Below are positions 1 to 5,879 of a DNA stretch of 8,175 nucleotides, in pieces. The translations under genes and the position numbers were made by a program. The notes beneath the pieces were generated by a model that worked only from the letters and a program-made list of their open reading frames with translations, was not told the DNA's origin and searched no databases. Within the stretch, counting starts at the first letter, position 1. Each line of letters starts with the position of its first letter. The stretch comes from Spirochaetaceae bacterium (GTDB lineage: Bacteria > Spirochaetota > Spirochaetia > DSM-27196 > SKKC01). The DNA lies in assembly GCA_003554375.1 (NCBI GenBank), contig PWGF01000365.1, positions 1-8,175 on the forward strand. The letters are read 5' to 3'.

Positions 1-2
1 CT

Positions 3-134
3 CGGGTCAGCGGCCCGACGAACCGGCTGGGACCCGGGTCATCGGGCCGACAAGCCGGGCGGACTCGACCAGACGGCAGGGCGAGTCGACCGGGAGCCGG
101 ATCGATGATCTGAGAAGCCGGCTGGGACCCGGGT
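3..134. repeat. Degenerate ~32-bp repeats downstream of aroB
   Basis: This is the gene-free left edge of the window, just past the aroB stop codon. Positions 3-30 and 35-62 align at a 32-base offset with 22 of 28 bases identical. The 17-mer CCGGCTGGGACCCGGGT occurs exactly at 23-39 and again at 118-134, 95 bases apart (close to three periods). The second copy touches the aroB stop codon. Short inverted repeats also occur: CCGGCT at 23-28 against AGCCGG at 53-58, GACTCG at 62-67 against CGAGTC at 82-87, and the palindrome GACCCGGGTC at 31-40. A 32-base period is not a multiple of three, which argues against coding repeats. The array may continue off the left edge. No T-run follows any hairpin, so a classic intrinsic terminator for aroB is not evident. 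Confidence 0.45.
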
Positions 135-1348
135 TATGTCGCGGGAACGGCGGGAGCGGCCAGAGCGACGTAGACGTCTGCGTCGCTCACCGGGAGAACC
201 GCCGTATTGCACGGTCCGGACTGGATAACGAAGTAGAGCGAGTCTTCGCCACTCTTCTTGTCGTGGCGCATGGCGGTAACGAGGTCGATCGGTTCAACTT
301 CCGCCAACGGCCCTCGCGCATAGCCGTACCGCTTCAGAATGCCCGCCAGACGAGCCGCGTAATCCGGGTCAGTAGTGCCGAGATGAAGGCCGAGCGCGAG
401 TGCCCGCTCGATACCCCATGCAACAGCCGCTCCGTGTGTCCAACTCCCTAAACCGACACTGCTTTCGAGCGCATGCGCGAAGGTATGACCGAGGTTCAAC
501 ACCGCGCGCCGGCCGGACTCGCGGAAGTCCGCCTCTACAACGCCGGCCTTGACGGCGATCGAGCGGTGCACCATCTCTCGTACGGTTTCACGATCACGGG
601 CACGGACGGCTTCTCCATCACTGTCGAGGAGGTCGAGGAGGGTCGCATCGCCCAGTGCTGCAGCCTTGATCACTTCCGCAAGGCCGCTGAAATACTCCCG
701 GTCTGAGAGCGACTCCAAAGTGGCCGGGCAGATCCGGATTTCTCGTGCGGCATGGAAGGTTCCGATAAGATTCTTGAGGTTCCGGAAGTTTATGCCCGTC
801 TTTCCCCCGAGAGATGCGTCTACCATCGCCAGGAGGGTGGTCGGCACGAGCTCCACGGCGACTCCTCGCATGTAGATGCTTGCGGCGAAGGCGGCCGCGT
901 CGCACAATGCTCCGCCTCCAACGACGGTGAAGTGCGATGCACGCGTCAGCCCTCGGTCCAGCGCTTCAGACAGCATCTGCTCCACAACAGCCCACCGTTT
1001 CGCCGGCTCACCGCCCGGAAGAATGAGCGGTTCGGTATCCTCCGGCACCAGATGCTGAACGTTCCGGTCGCATAGCGTCAGGCCTCTTCCCGCCGAGTCC
1101 GCGGGGGAGACTGCCGTGTGGGGATCGGAGAAATAGCGTACGGTGGTCGTGTTCTCACCGAAACAAAACGACTGCGTATCGGTCGCGGGACTCGTGACCG
1201 GCGCGCGGTCTCCGGCTACAGCGTGATTCGTTGTGTCACTTCTTCTGTCGTCTCCGCCGCTCCGGCGGTCGTTTGAGGCTTCGGGACCGCTTGCGGAAGC
1301 GCCGCTTCCGGGTGGAGGACCGTCGGGCCCGTGATTCTTGCGCTTCAT
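134..1348 (-). CDS. aroB: 3-dehydroquinate synthase with N-terminal low-complexity extension
   Basis: Second step of the shikimate pathway: cytoplasmic, NAD- and divalent-metal-dependent conversion of DAHP to 3-dehydroquinate. Family motifs appear in order: PGGEPAK (111-117), the dinucleotide-binding GGGALCD (144-150), VPTTLLAMVDASLGGKTGIN (168-187), KNLIGTF (192-198), SGLAEVIK (221-228), LNLGHTFAHALE (284-295), HGAAVAWG (305-312) and DKK (363-365). The expected metal ligands E225, H288 and H305 are present, as are K183, K228, K267, R281, N285 and H292, so the enzyme should be active. Deviations: HGEAV has become HGAAV, and the usual aromatic-Q-P after the 'GxF' is replaced by HAA. The 404 residues exceed the usual ~360 because of a roughly 57-residue Gly/Ser/Asp/Arg-rich N-terminus that looks disordered; the N-terminal core itself is rather short. 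The ATG lacks a Shine-Dalgarno sequence but sits six bases after TATAGT. It lies 37 bp downstream of the TPR gene, and no other aro gene is in the window. Confidence 0.95.
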   Translation of the reverse strand: MKRKNHGPDGPPPGSGASASGPEASNDRRSGGDDRRSDTTNHAVAGDRAPVTSPATDTQSFCFGENTTTVRYFSDPHTAVSPADSAGRGLTLCDRNVQHLVPEDTEPLILPGGEPAKRWAVVEQMLSEALDRGLTRASHFTVVGGGALCDAAAFAASIYMRGVAVELVPTTLLAMVDASLGGKTGINFRNLKNLIGTFHAAREIRICPATLESLSDREYFSGLAEVIKAAALGDATLLDLLDSDGEAVRARDRETVREMVHRSIAVKAGVVEADFRESGRRAVLNLGHTFAHALESSVGLGSWTHGAAVAWGIERALALGLHLGTTDPDYAARLAGILKRYGYARGPLAEVEPIDLVTAMRHDKKSGEDSLYFVIQSGPCNTAVLPVSDADVYVALAAPAVPAT

Positions 1349-1354
1349 GGCCTA

Positions 1355-1384
1355 ACTATAACGGGGACGCGGTACGGAGCACAA
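1355..1384 (-). promoter_or_regulatory. Candidate leaderless promoter of aroB
   Basis: Reading the minus strand, TTGTGC (1384-1379, 3/6 to consensus), an 18-bp spacer and TATAGT (1360-1355, 5/6) are followed by exactly six bases (TAGGCC) and then the aroB ATG. The predicted transcription start would fall on or next to the A of the ATG, giving a leaderless message. It lies inside the short gap after the TPR gene, so aroB may be expressed both by read-through and from here. The -35 match is weak. Confidence 0.4.
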
Positions 1385-1385
1385 T

Positions 1386-2579
1386 TCAGCCTTCAAGGCG
1401 TCTCAGTATCTCTTCCGCGGGGTCACCGAAACGCTCCGGCTCCTGTTCCGCGGCAAGCTGGAGGAACTCTCTAGCTTCCGTCGGCTGGTCGGCAGCGTAG
1501 GCGTTCACTCCGCGCGCGTACAGCGTGAGTGCCTCCGGTGCTCCCTGTTCCAGCGCCGTTAGATAGTGTCCGTCGGCCTCTTCATATTCTTCCTGAGCGT
1601 AAGCGATGAGCCCGAGGTAGTAGTGTGGTATGTGCTCCCGCGGGCGAATTTCAGTAGCTTCCTTGAACGCCTGACGTGCCTGATCCAAATCGCCGGCTTC
1701 ATAATCCTTCGCACCCGTTTCCACCAGGGTGCGGAAGCTGCGTCGGGATTCGATGTAATTGACGAAGGACGTGAACAGTTGCTGCTCGTCTATCCAACGG
1801 ATCGCACGGTCATAGACTTGCCTGCTATTCTCCGAGAGATCGGCCTCCGGTTGCAGCGCGCTTATTGCATCCCAGATCATGCGGTTGTACCGTCGTTCCT
1901 CGCTGTTCAACAGGAAGCTCACAGCAGCCCACGCTTGCGGGTAGAACGCGTCGATCTGTTCGCGAGCCTCCTCAGGCTGTGCCATGAGCAGCTCCTCCGC
2001 GGGCATCGGCTCCGGTGCCGCCTCCCCGCGGACCATCCGTTGGACCTCTTCCAGCCAGGCCAGATTCTCCGGATGGTATACGGAACCTTGCTCAATGTCA
2101 TACCGGAGCGTCTCGAAGTAAACCGCGAAGCCCTCGCGCAACCAGAGCGGTGGGTGGGGAACAAATGCCCTCAAGTACTGGACGAATGCTTGATGAGCAA
2201 GCGAGGCGTGGTACTGGTCGCGATCCTTCATATCGAACCCTACCAGCTCTCTCTGGGCAACGTTCTCATAGTGGAGGTAAACGAACTCGTTGCGAGATTC
2301 GTCAACATGCCGTTCGACATACGAGCGGAACTCGTCCTCCGTTGCGAAGATCCGTACCCGTAGAAGAGCCGGTAGCTGGTCCATCTCGAAACGTAAGTAC
2401 GAATTGAAGTGCTCTGCGTATGCCTGAAGTTTCTCGGCGAATTGCCGGGCGTGGTCCGTACCGAGCTCCGAACGGACACGATAGAGATCACTCTCAGCTT
2501 CTCCGTCGTCCGCGGCTGCCGGGGTAGTGAAAAGGAGGGCACCGGCAACCAGAACCGCGGCAAACATCGCTTGCTTCAT
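1386..2579 (-). CDS. Secreted TPR protein with degenerate peptidase-MA-like domain
   Basis: The 397-residue product begins with a clear Sec signal peptide: K2, a hydrophobic stretch at about 5-19, and a probable AAA-D cleavage site near 21-24. It should be periplasmic or exported. Residues about 30-280 resemble the peptidase-MA/DUF1570-type gluzincin fold. The segment LAHQAFVQYL (127-136) followed by PLWLREGFAVYFE (144-156) matches the family layout of HExxH, a gap, then WLxEGxAxYxE. The first His (H129) and the downstream Glu (E149) are kept. However, the catalytic Glu is Q130 and the second His is V133, so zinc hydrolysis is unlikely. Residues about 284-385 form roughly three tetratricopeptide repeats, with typical A/G/Y/A positions in AGDLDQARQAFKEATEIRP and YAQEEYEEADGHYLTALEQG, suggesting a protein-binding role. 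The start is fixed by a strong AAGGAGG seven bases upstream. Partner and precise role are unknown. Confidence 0.85.
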   Translation of the reverse strand: MKQAMFAAVLVAGALLFTTPAAADDGEAESDLYRVRSELGTDHARQFAEKLQAYAEHFNSYLRFEMDQLPALLRVRIFATEDEFRSYVERHVDESRNEFVYLHYENVAQRELVGFDMKDRDQYHASLAHQAFVQYLRAFVPHPPLWLREGFAVYFETLRYDIEQGSVYHPENLAWLEEVQRMVRGEAAPEPMPAEELLMAQPEEAREQIDAFYPQAWAAVSFLLNSEERRYNRMIWDAISALQPEADLSENSRQVYDRAIRWIDEQQLFTSFVNYIESRRSFRTLVETGAKDYEAGDLDQARQAFKEATEIRPREHIPHYYLGLIAYAQEEYEEADGHYLTALEQGAPEALTLYARGVNAYAADQPTEAREFLQLAAEQEPERFGDPAEEILRRLEG

Positions 2580-2586
2580 CTGATAG

Positions 2587-2593
2587 CCTCCTT
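2587..2593 (-). promoter_or_regulatory. Strong ribosome binding site of the TPR gene
   Basis: AAGGAGG on the minus strand lies seven bases before the ATG at 2579. It is the best Shine-Dalgarno sequence in the window, shows that the organism uses canonical initiation, and fixes the start and hence the signal peptide. Confidence 0.8.
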
Positions 2594-2597
2594 CTTG

Positions 2598-2626
2598 AGT
2601 CTATTGTGCCCCTTGCCCGGTGTCAA
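2598..2626 (-). promoter_or_regulatory. Sigma70-like promoter of the TPR gene
   Basis: On the minus strand, a perfect TTGACA (2626-2621), a 17-bp spacer and TAGACT (2603-2598, 4/6) lie in the 103-bp gap after the P-loop gene. The predicted start near 2591 would give a leader of only about 12 bases and would cut close to the AAGGAGG, so the real start may be slightly upstream. This suggests the TPR gene and aroB can be expressed independently of the genes upstream. Confidence 0.5.
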
Positions 2627-2682
2627 ATCGCGATGGCGCTCGGGAAGCGGGAGCGTTCTTGCGTACGCCGGCGATGTGGCGC

Positions 2683-3930
2683 TTACCTCTGAACCGGCGT
2701 CTGATCGTCGTCGAGCGGCGTGGAAGGGCGATGGCGGCTACCGCGTCTCCTGCGAGCGGGGCGCTCCGCGCTACCGGCCGGCGCTCTTCCCTCGGTGCGC
2801 GAGTCTTCGACCGGCGAGCCCGATTCCGGTCGAGGAGACACTTCGACTCCTGATAGCGGCGGTTGCTTGCGTGAGCGCTGTCCCTTTCTCGCTGACGAGT
2901 GCTGGGACTGATCGGATCCGGTATGGTGGAGGCTCGCTTCGGTCTCCCCGTCGGGCTCGCCGGTCCGGCTCGCGTTGCGGTTGCCGTGAGCCGCCTCTTG
3001 GGCGTCGGGGGTGGCGCTTTGTGACCGTTTACGGCGGTGGCGTTCCTTCTGCTCATCGTGGCCTTTGCGGCGAGGGCTCACGCTGTCTACGACGACATTG
3101 AGCTCGTCGATCATGACCCCAGTGTATCGCTCGATATGATCCACAATGTAGGATTGGAGCTGGTGTACCATATGCGCCATATCGATCCCGTACGGAAGAT
3201 CCAGCACGACGGTGATACGGTACCCGGCGGGCTCGGTCCTCACCTGGAGCTTCTTGACTTCGGCGCTTATGCCGAACTCCTGCACACAGTGGAGTATCAT
3301 CTGGCTCAACGCTGCCTCGGAGATTGCAACCTGGCCTCGTCTTCCGAATTCGGGACGAACAACGGACTTCTCATAGACTCTCTGCCTGTTGAAGAGGCGA
3401 AAGGGTCTGCGAAGGAATACCTTCAACGACTCGGCGACGATGCCGGAGTAGTTTCGCTTGACTTCGATTGCCGGAACCGGGATCACGTGTCGTCCTTGCG
3501 AGCGGCGCATGTGGATCGCGGTTGCGATTTCGTCGGCCGTGGCAACGTCCTCTATGCTGATCACTTTCGTGGGGGGTGGAAGCCCCAAGTTCTTGGTGAT
3601 CTTGTTCACCATTCGCTCGGAGGTCCCGATTATGAGAATCCGCTTGAACGACTCGCGCTCAAGTGCTTTGACGATCTGCTTTCGGTGCTCCTTATCGGTG
3701 AACAGGGCGGTTTTCACGGCCTTGAGATAGGCAGGCTCGCGTTTGGCCGAACGTCCTGCCAGGATCTGCTGGCCGCGGATAAGCAGCCCGTCGTCGATCA
3801 TGAGGTCGATGTTGTGTTTCTCCGCGACGAGTCTCGCACGGAAACTCTTGCCGGTGCCGCTTTTCCCCACAAGCGCGAAGACTCGAATCCCGCGGAAGAA
3901 GAACTGTAGATTTCGGAATAGTCGCATCAT
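2683..3930 (-). CDS. P-loop ATPase fused to Asp23/Gls24-like domain with basic tail
   Basis: Residues are numbered from the earliest possible start, GTG at 3951. A Walker A motif GKSGTGKS (29-36) follows a hydrophobic/aromatic FFFRGIRVFALVG, so an N-terminal nucleotide-binding domain is clear. Residues about 50-180 (IDDGLLIRGQQILAGRSAKRE, ILIIGTSERMVNKI, HVIPVPAIEVKRNYSGIVAESL) recall conserved 'hypothetical' ATPases of Spirochaetes and Firmicutes. Residues about 205-292 look like an Asp23/Gls24 (DUF322) domain: GQVAISEAAL, then LPYGIDMAHMVHQLQSYIVDHIE, TGVMIDELNVVVDSV. The last ~130 residues (293-422) are low-complexity, rich in Arg, Ser, Pro, Gly and Glu, and probably disordered. ATG at 3930 or 3927 is preferred over GTG 3951, because it keeps the conserved 'MRLFRNLQFFFRG' N-terminus and has GGGG just upstream, though the ribosome site is weak. 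The biochemical role is unknown. Asp23-family proteins are linked to envelope stress, while the basic tail would suit nucleic-acid or ribosome binding (inference). Confidence 0.85.
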   Translation of the reverse strand: MMRLFRNLQFFFRGIRVFALVGKSGTGKSFRARLVAEKHNIDLMIDDGLLIRGQQILAGRSAKREPAYLKAVKTALFTDKEHRKQIVKALERESFKRILIIGTSERMVNKITKNLGLPPPTKVISIEDVATADEIATAIHMRRSQGRHVIPVPAIEVKRNYSGIVAESLKVFLRRPFRLFNRQRVYEKSVVRPEFGRRGQVAISEAALSQMILHCVQEFGISAEVKKLQVRTEPAGYRITVVLDLPYGIDMAHMVHQLQSYIVDHIERYTGVMIDELNVVVDSVSPRRKGHDEQKERHRRKRSQSATPDAQEAAHGNRNASRTGEPDGETEASLHHTGSDQSQHSSARKGQRSRKQPPLSGVEVSPRPESGSPVEDSRTEGRAPAGSAERPARRRRGSRHRPSTPLDDDQTPVQR

Positions 3931-4215
3931 AACCCCGCTACCATGGCGCACCGCTGGTCGTACATCGACAGGCGCCGGACCGCGACGAATCGGGAAGGTG
4001 ATGCCGCGAGCTACTCGTCACAATCGCCGTCCGGGGCCTCCCATCGAGAGGCACATCCTTCAACCGGCGCAAGAGTCGCTGCCGCCACGGCTGCGTCGTC
4101 GGCCGCACCCACCCTTTGCTGCCGGCGGCACCGCTGCGCCGGCGACGGTTCAGACCCTTTCCTATCGCCGCTACGTTTCTTAGCCGAAGTCCCGCTCGCT
4201 TCTCGGGAAACCTTT
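3931..4215. other. 285-bp gap between P-loop and rluA genes, no supported gene
   Basis: No convincing promoter for the downstream P-loop gene was found here. A 7-bp GC hairpin (GCCGGCG at 4121-4127 against CGCCGGC at 4137-4143, 9-base loop) is present but has no T-run on either side, so it is a weak terminator candidate. Two minus-strand frames stay open across much of the gap. One starts inside rluA and gives an Arg-rich product without recognisable features. The other runs from just after the rluA stop to TAG at 4013-4011 and has no good start codon. Neither is called as a gene. Confidence 0.5.
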
Positions 4216-5220
4216 CTACCTCGTCAATATCGGCTCCGGTTGCTCGGTGGCCAGTTGTTCTACCGATTCTCGGATAGCCTCCATGGAAATGTTCGAGAAA
4301 AGCTCGTCGAGGCGGCGTCGGGTACGTTCCGGCGGTTCTGCGAATACGCAACGGAAACCGAGAAGAGGATCATACTCCGGGAGGATAAATGCCGGCGCGT
4401 GCAAGACGTACTCACCCGCGCCGCCTCCGTACTTTCGGTCACCCACCAGGGGATGTCCGTGCGCGGCGGCTTGCGCACGAATTTGGTGCGTGCGCCCCGT
4501 CTCCAGTTGGCACAGCACCAGGGTAACTGCATTGTTCCATAGCACCGGAAAGACGCGGAGCCGAGCCTCCGCCCCGGTTGGGCTCTTGAACGTTCGGTGT
4601 TTTTGCTCGTCCCGCTCCAGGCGATCATGCCAGTAGCGTGGGGTCCTGAGGTCTCCCGACAGCACGGCAAGATAGATCTTCTGCGCGGTCCCTTCTCGAA
4701 AGATGGTTGCCAGCCGTTGGGCTCCGGTGCTGGACAGACCAAAGAAAAGGATCCCGCTGGTGTTTCGGTCAAGTCGGTGTGCTGGGCCCGGTCGGAAAGA
4801 GAGTGATTTCGGCAACCGATCCGCAGTGTATGATAGCACCCATTGCTCTACGCTGTCCGGCCCGTGCACGGATAGACCGCGCGGTTTGTTCAGGCAGAGC
4901 ACGTGCTCGTTCTCCAACAGGATGTACTTGCTCAGGTCGCCACCGGTTGAGCGTTGAGAAATCGGGCGGCCCGCGTGCGGACGGGTCCGCCCCCCGGGGC
5001 CGCCGGTAAGGATTCGCGGATCGACCTGGAGCACGTCTTGCTCTGAGACACGGTAGCGGCCCCCTACCTTCTGGCCGTTGATTCTGATTCTTCCCGTGCG
5101 AAGCAGGGCGAATATGTCACCGAGGCGCACATGCGGGAGCATACGACGGAGAACACGATCGAGGCGTTTGCCTGCGTCGTTGCCGCCCGCGCGGAACTCT
5201 TGGTACGTCACCTTACTCAC
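4216..5220 (-). CDS. RluA-family 23S rRNA/tRNA pseudouridine synthase
   Basis: Isomerises specific uridines in structured RNA to pseudouridine, in the cytoplasm. Numbered from TTG 5295, the farthest upstream in-frame start, an S4 RNA-binding domain spans about 43-92 (GKRLDRVLRRMLP, then LLRTGRIRINGQKV). The catalytic domain follows: NKPRGLSVHG (136-145), the catalytic loop PAHRLDRNTSGILFFG (171-186) with Asp176 as the expected nucleophile, YLAVLSG (208-214), and LETGRTHQIRAQAAAHGHPLVGDRKYGG in the C-terminal half. All hallmarks of the RluA/RluC/RluD group are present; the target uridine cannot be read from sequence. The canonical HRLDxDTSG reads HRLDRNTSG, a mild change. GTG at 5220 is chosen because a TTGACA/TACAGT promoter ends six bases before it; GTG at 5211 is an alternative. 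The farther TTG at 5295 would put that promoter inside the gene. The last ~25 residues are non-conserved. Confidence 0.93.
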   Translation of the reverse strand: MSKVTYQEFRAGGNDAGKRLDRVLRRMLPHVRLGDIFALLRTGRIRINGQKVGGRYRVSEQDVLQVDPRILTGGPGGRTRPHAGRPISQRSTGGDLSKYILLENEHVLCLNKPRGLSVHGPDSVEQWVLSYTADRLPKSLSFRPGPAHRLDRNTSGILFFGLSSTGAQRLATIFREGTAQKIYLAVLSGDLRTPRYWHDRLERDEQKHRTFKSPTGAEARLRVFPVLWNNAVTLVLCQLETGRTHQIRAQAAAHGHPLVGDRKYGGGAGEYVLHAPAFILPEYDPLLGFRCVFAEPPERTRRRLDELFSNISMEAIRESVEQLATEQPEPILTR

Positions 5221-5226
5221 GCATTG

Positions 5227-5256
5227 ACTGTATGTACGGGGTGGACGCGCTGTCAA
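5227..5256 (-). promoter_or_regulatory. Candidate leaderless promoter of the rluA-type gene
   Basis: On the minus strand, a perfect TTGACA (5256-5251), an 18-bp spacer and TACAGT (5232-5227, 4/6) are followed by six bases (CAATGC) and GTG at 5220. No Shine-Dalgarno sequence precedes that GTG. Transcription would start at or beside the start codon. A second TTGACA lies at 5295-5290 but has only a poor -10 partner (TACGGC). Confidence 0.45.
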
Positions 5257-5344
5257 GTCGTCTGAGGCCGTACTACGAGGTGCATGCAGTGTCAATGCGG
5301 TGGAACCCGCACTTGTCCGGAGGAATCGCTGGGAGCATAGCGTG

Positions 5345-5373
5345 TTGACAACCGAGTGCGCTCGGCTCAGACT
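5345..5373 (+). promoter_or_regulatory. Candidate promoter of the PAP2-like gene
   Basis: A perfect TTGACA (5345-5350), a 17-bp spacer and CAGACT (5368-5373, 3/6) lie just before the ATG at 5385, with no Shine-Dalgarno sequence between. The leader would be about 5 bases. An inverted repeat CCGAG-TGCG-CTCGG (5352-5365) fills most of the spacer and could be an operator, or may be chance. Confidence 0.4.
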
Positions 5374-5384
5374 ACCGCCTGTCC

Positions 5385-5867
5385 ATGTATCCGACTACCG
5401 GGTGGGAACAGTTTCATCGCCTCTTGCTGAGTCCTTTCTTCCTCAGCGCCGCGTTCAGCTGGCTTATGGCTCAGTTAACGAAGTCGATCGTGGAAGTAGT
5501 TCAGGTTCGTCCGCAGAGCCTTCGTAGGCTCCTCGGCACGCTTGTATGGCGTACCGGAGGAATGCCGTCCAGCCATAGCGCTATGACCACGGCGCTGGCA
5601 ACGTCGATCGGATTTGGATACAACCTCGCTTCGCCGATGTTCGTGTTATCCTTGTTCTACGGGATGGTGGTGATACGGGATGCTGTCGGCGTCAGGCAAG
5701 CGACGGGCGTACAGGCTCGTAAGCTGAATGAGCTCGGTGAGCAACTACGCCGGCAGGTTGGGGTGGACTATGAGCCGGTCAAAGAGGTGCACGGGCACAC
5801 TGCCGCCGAGGTTTCGGTCGGGATGCTCTTGGGTTTCTTCATCGGCGTCGCATTTACCACGCTCTAA
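5385..5867 (+). CDS. Divergent PAP2 family (DUF212) membrane protein
   Basis: The 160-residue product is the usual size for the family typified by Bacillus YuiD and plant relatives, a remote branch of the PAP2 phosphatase superfamily whose substrate is not established. Signature blocks are intact: TGGMPSSHSA (57-66), RDAVGVRQATGVQARKLN (98-115) and KEVHGHTAAEVSVGMLLG (133-150). The conserved Ser-Ser-His and GHT histidines mirror the PAP2 phosphatase pocket. Hydrophobic segments at about 13-30, 66-80, 84-97 and 141-158 indicate an integral inner-membrane protein. ATG at 5385 gives the expected N-terminus and sits right after a TTGACA promoter with no ribosome site. The next gene begins within 3-12 bases of its stop, so the two are co-transcribed. 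The fold assignment is firm; the reaction is not known. Confidence 0.92.
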   Translation: MYPTTGWEQFHRLLLSPFFLSAAFSWLMAQLTKSIVEVVQVRPQSLRRLLGTLVWRTGGMPSSHSAMTTALATSIGFGYNLASPMFVLSLFYGMVVIRDAVGVRQATGVQARKLNELGEQLRRQVGVDYEPVKEVHGHTAAEVSVGMLLGFFIGVAFTTL

Positions 5868-5870
5868 GGA
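5866..5870 (+). promoter_or_regulatory. Ribosome binding site deciding the start of the large membrane protein
   Basis: AAGGA overlaps the TAA stop of the PAP2-like gene. It directly abuts the ATG at 5871 (no spacing) but lies nine bases before the in-frame ATG at 5880, which is therefore preferred. The overlap suggests translational coupling. Confidence 0.5.
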
Positions 5871-5879
5871 ATGGGATCG

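Noticed and set aside
1566..2363. Plus-strand open frame (265 codons) opposite the TPR gene
   Set aside because: The minus-strand gene has a signal peptide, TPRs and a strong Shine-Dalgarno sequence; the antisense product has no recognisable features.
2409..3101. Plus-strand open frame (230 codons) spanning the gap before the TPR gene
   Set aside because: It overlaps the ends of two minus-strand genes and the TPR promoter. Its composition is Arg/Ser-rich, as expected from the antisense of the basic tail.
3037..3909. Long plus-strand open frame (290 codons) opposite the P-loop gene
   Set aside because: It is entirely antisense to a gene with Walker A and Asp23-like signatures. The peptide shows no domain, and there is no ribosome site worth noting. 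It is a coding shadow.
3938..4351. Minus-strand open frame (137 codons) across the rluA to P-loop gap
   Set aside because: It starts inside rluA, is Arg-rich with no motif, and has no ribosome site. It is more likely a chance frame.
5221..5295. TTG start at 5295 for the rluA-type gene
   Set aside because: The TTG is part of a TTGACA hexamer. The extra 25 residues precede the S4 domain without conservation, and the better promoter would fall inside the gene.
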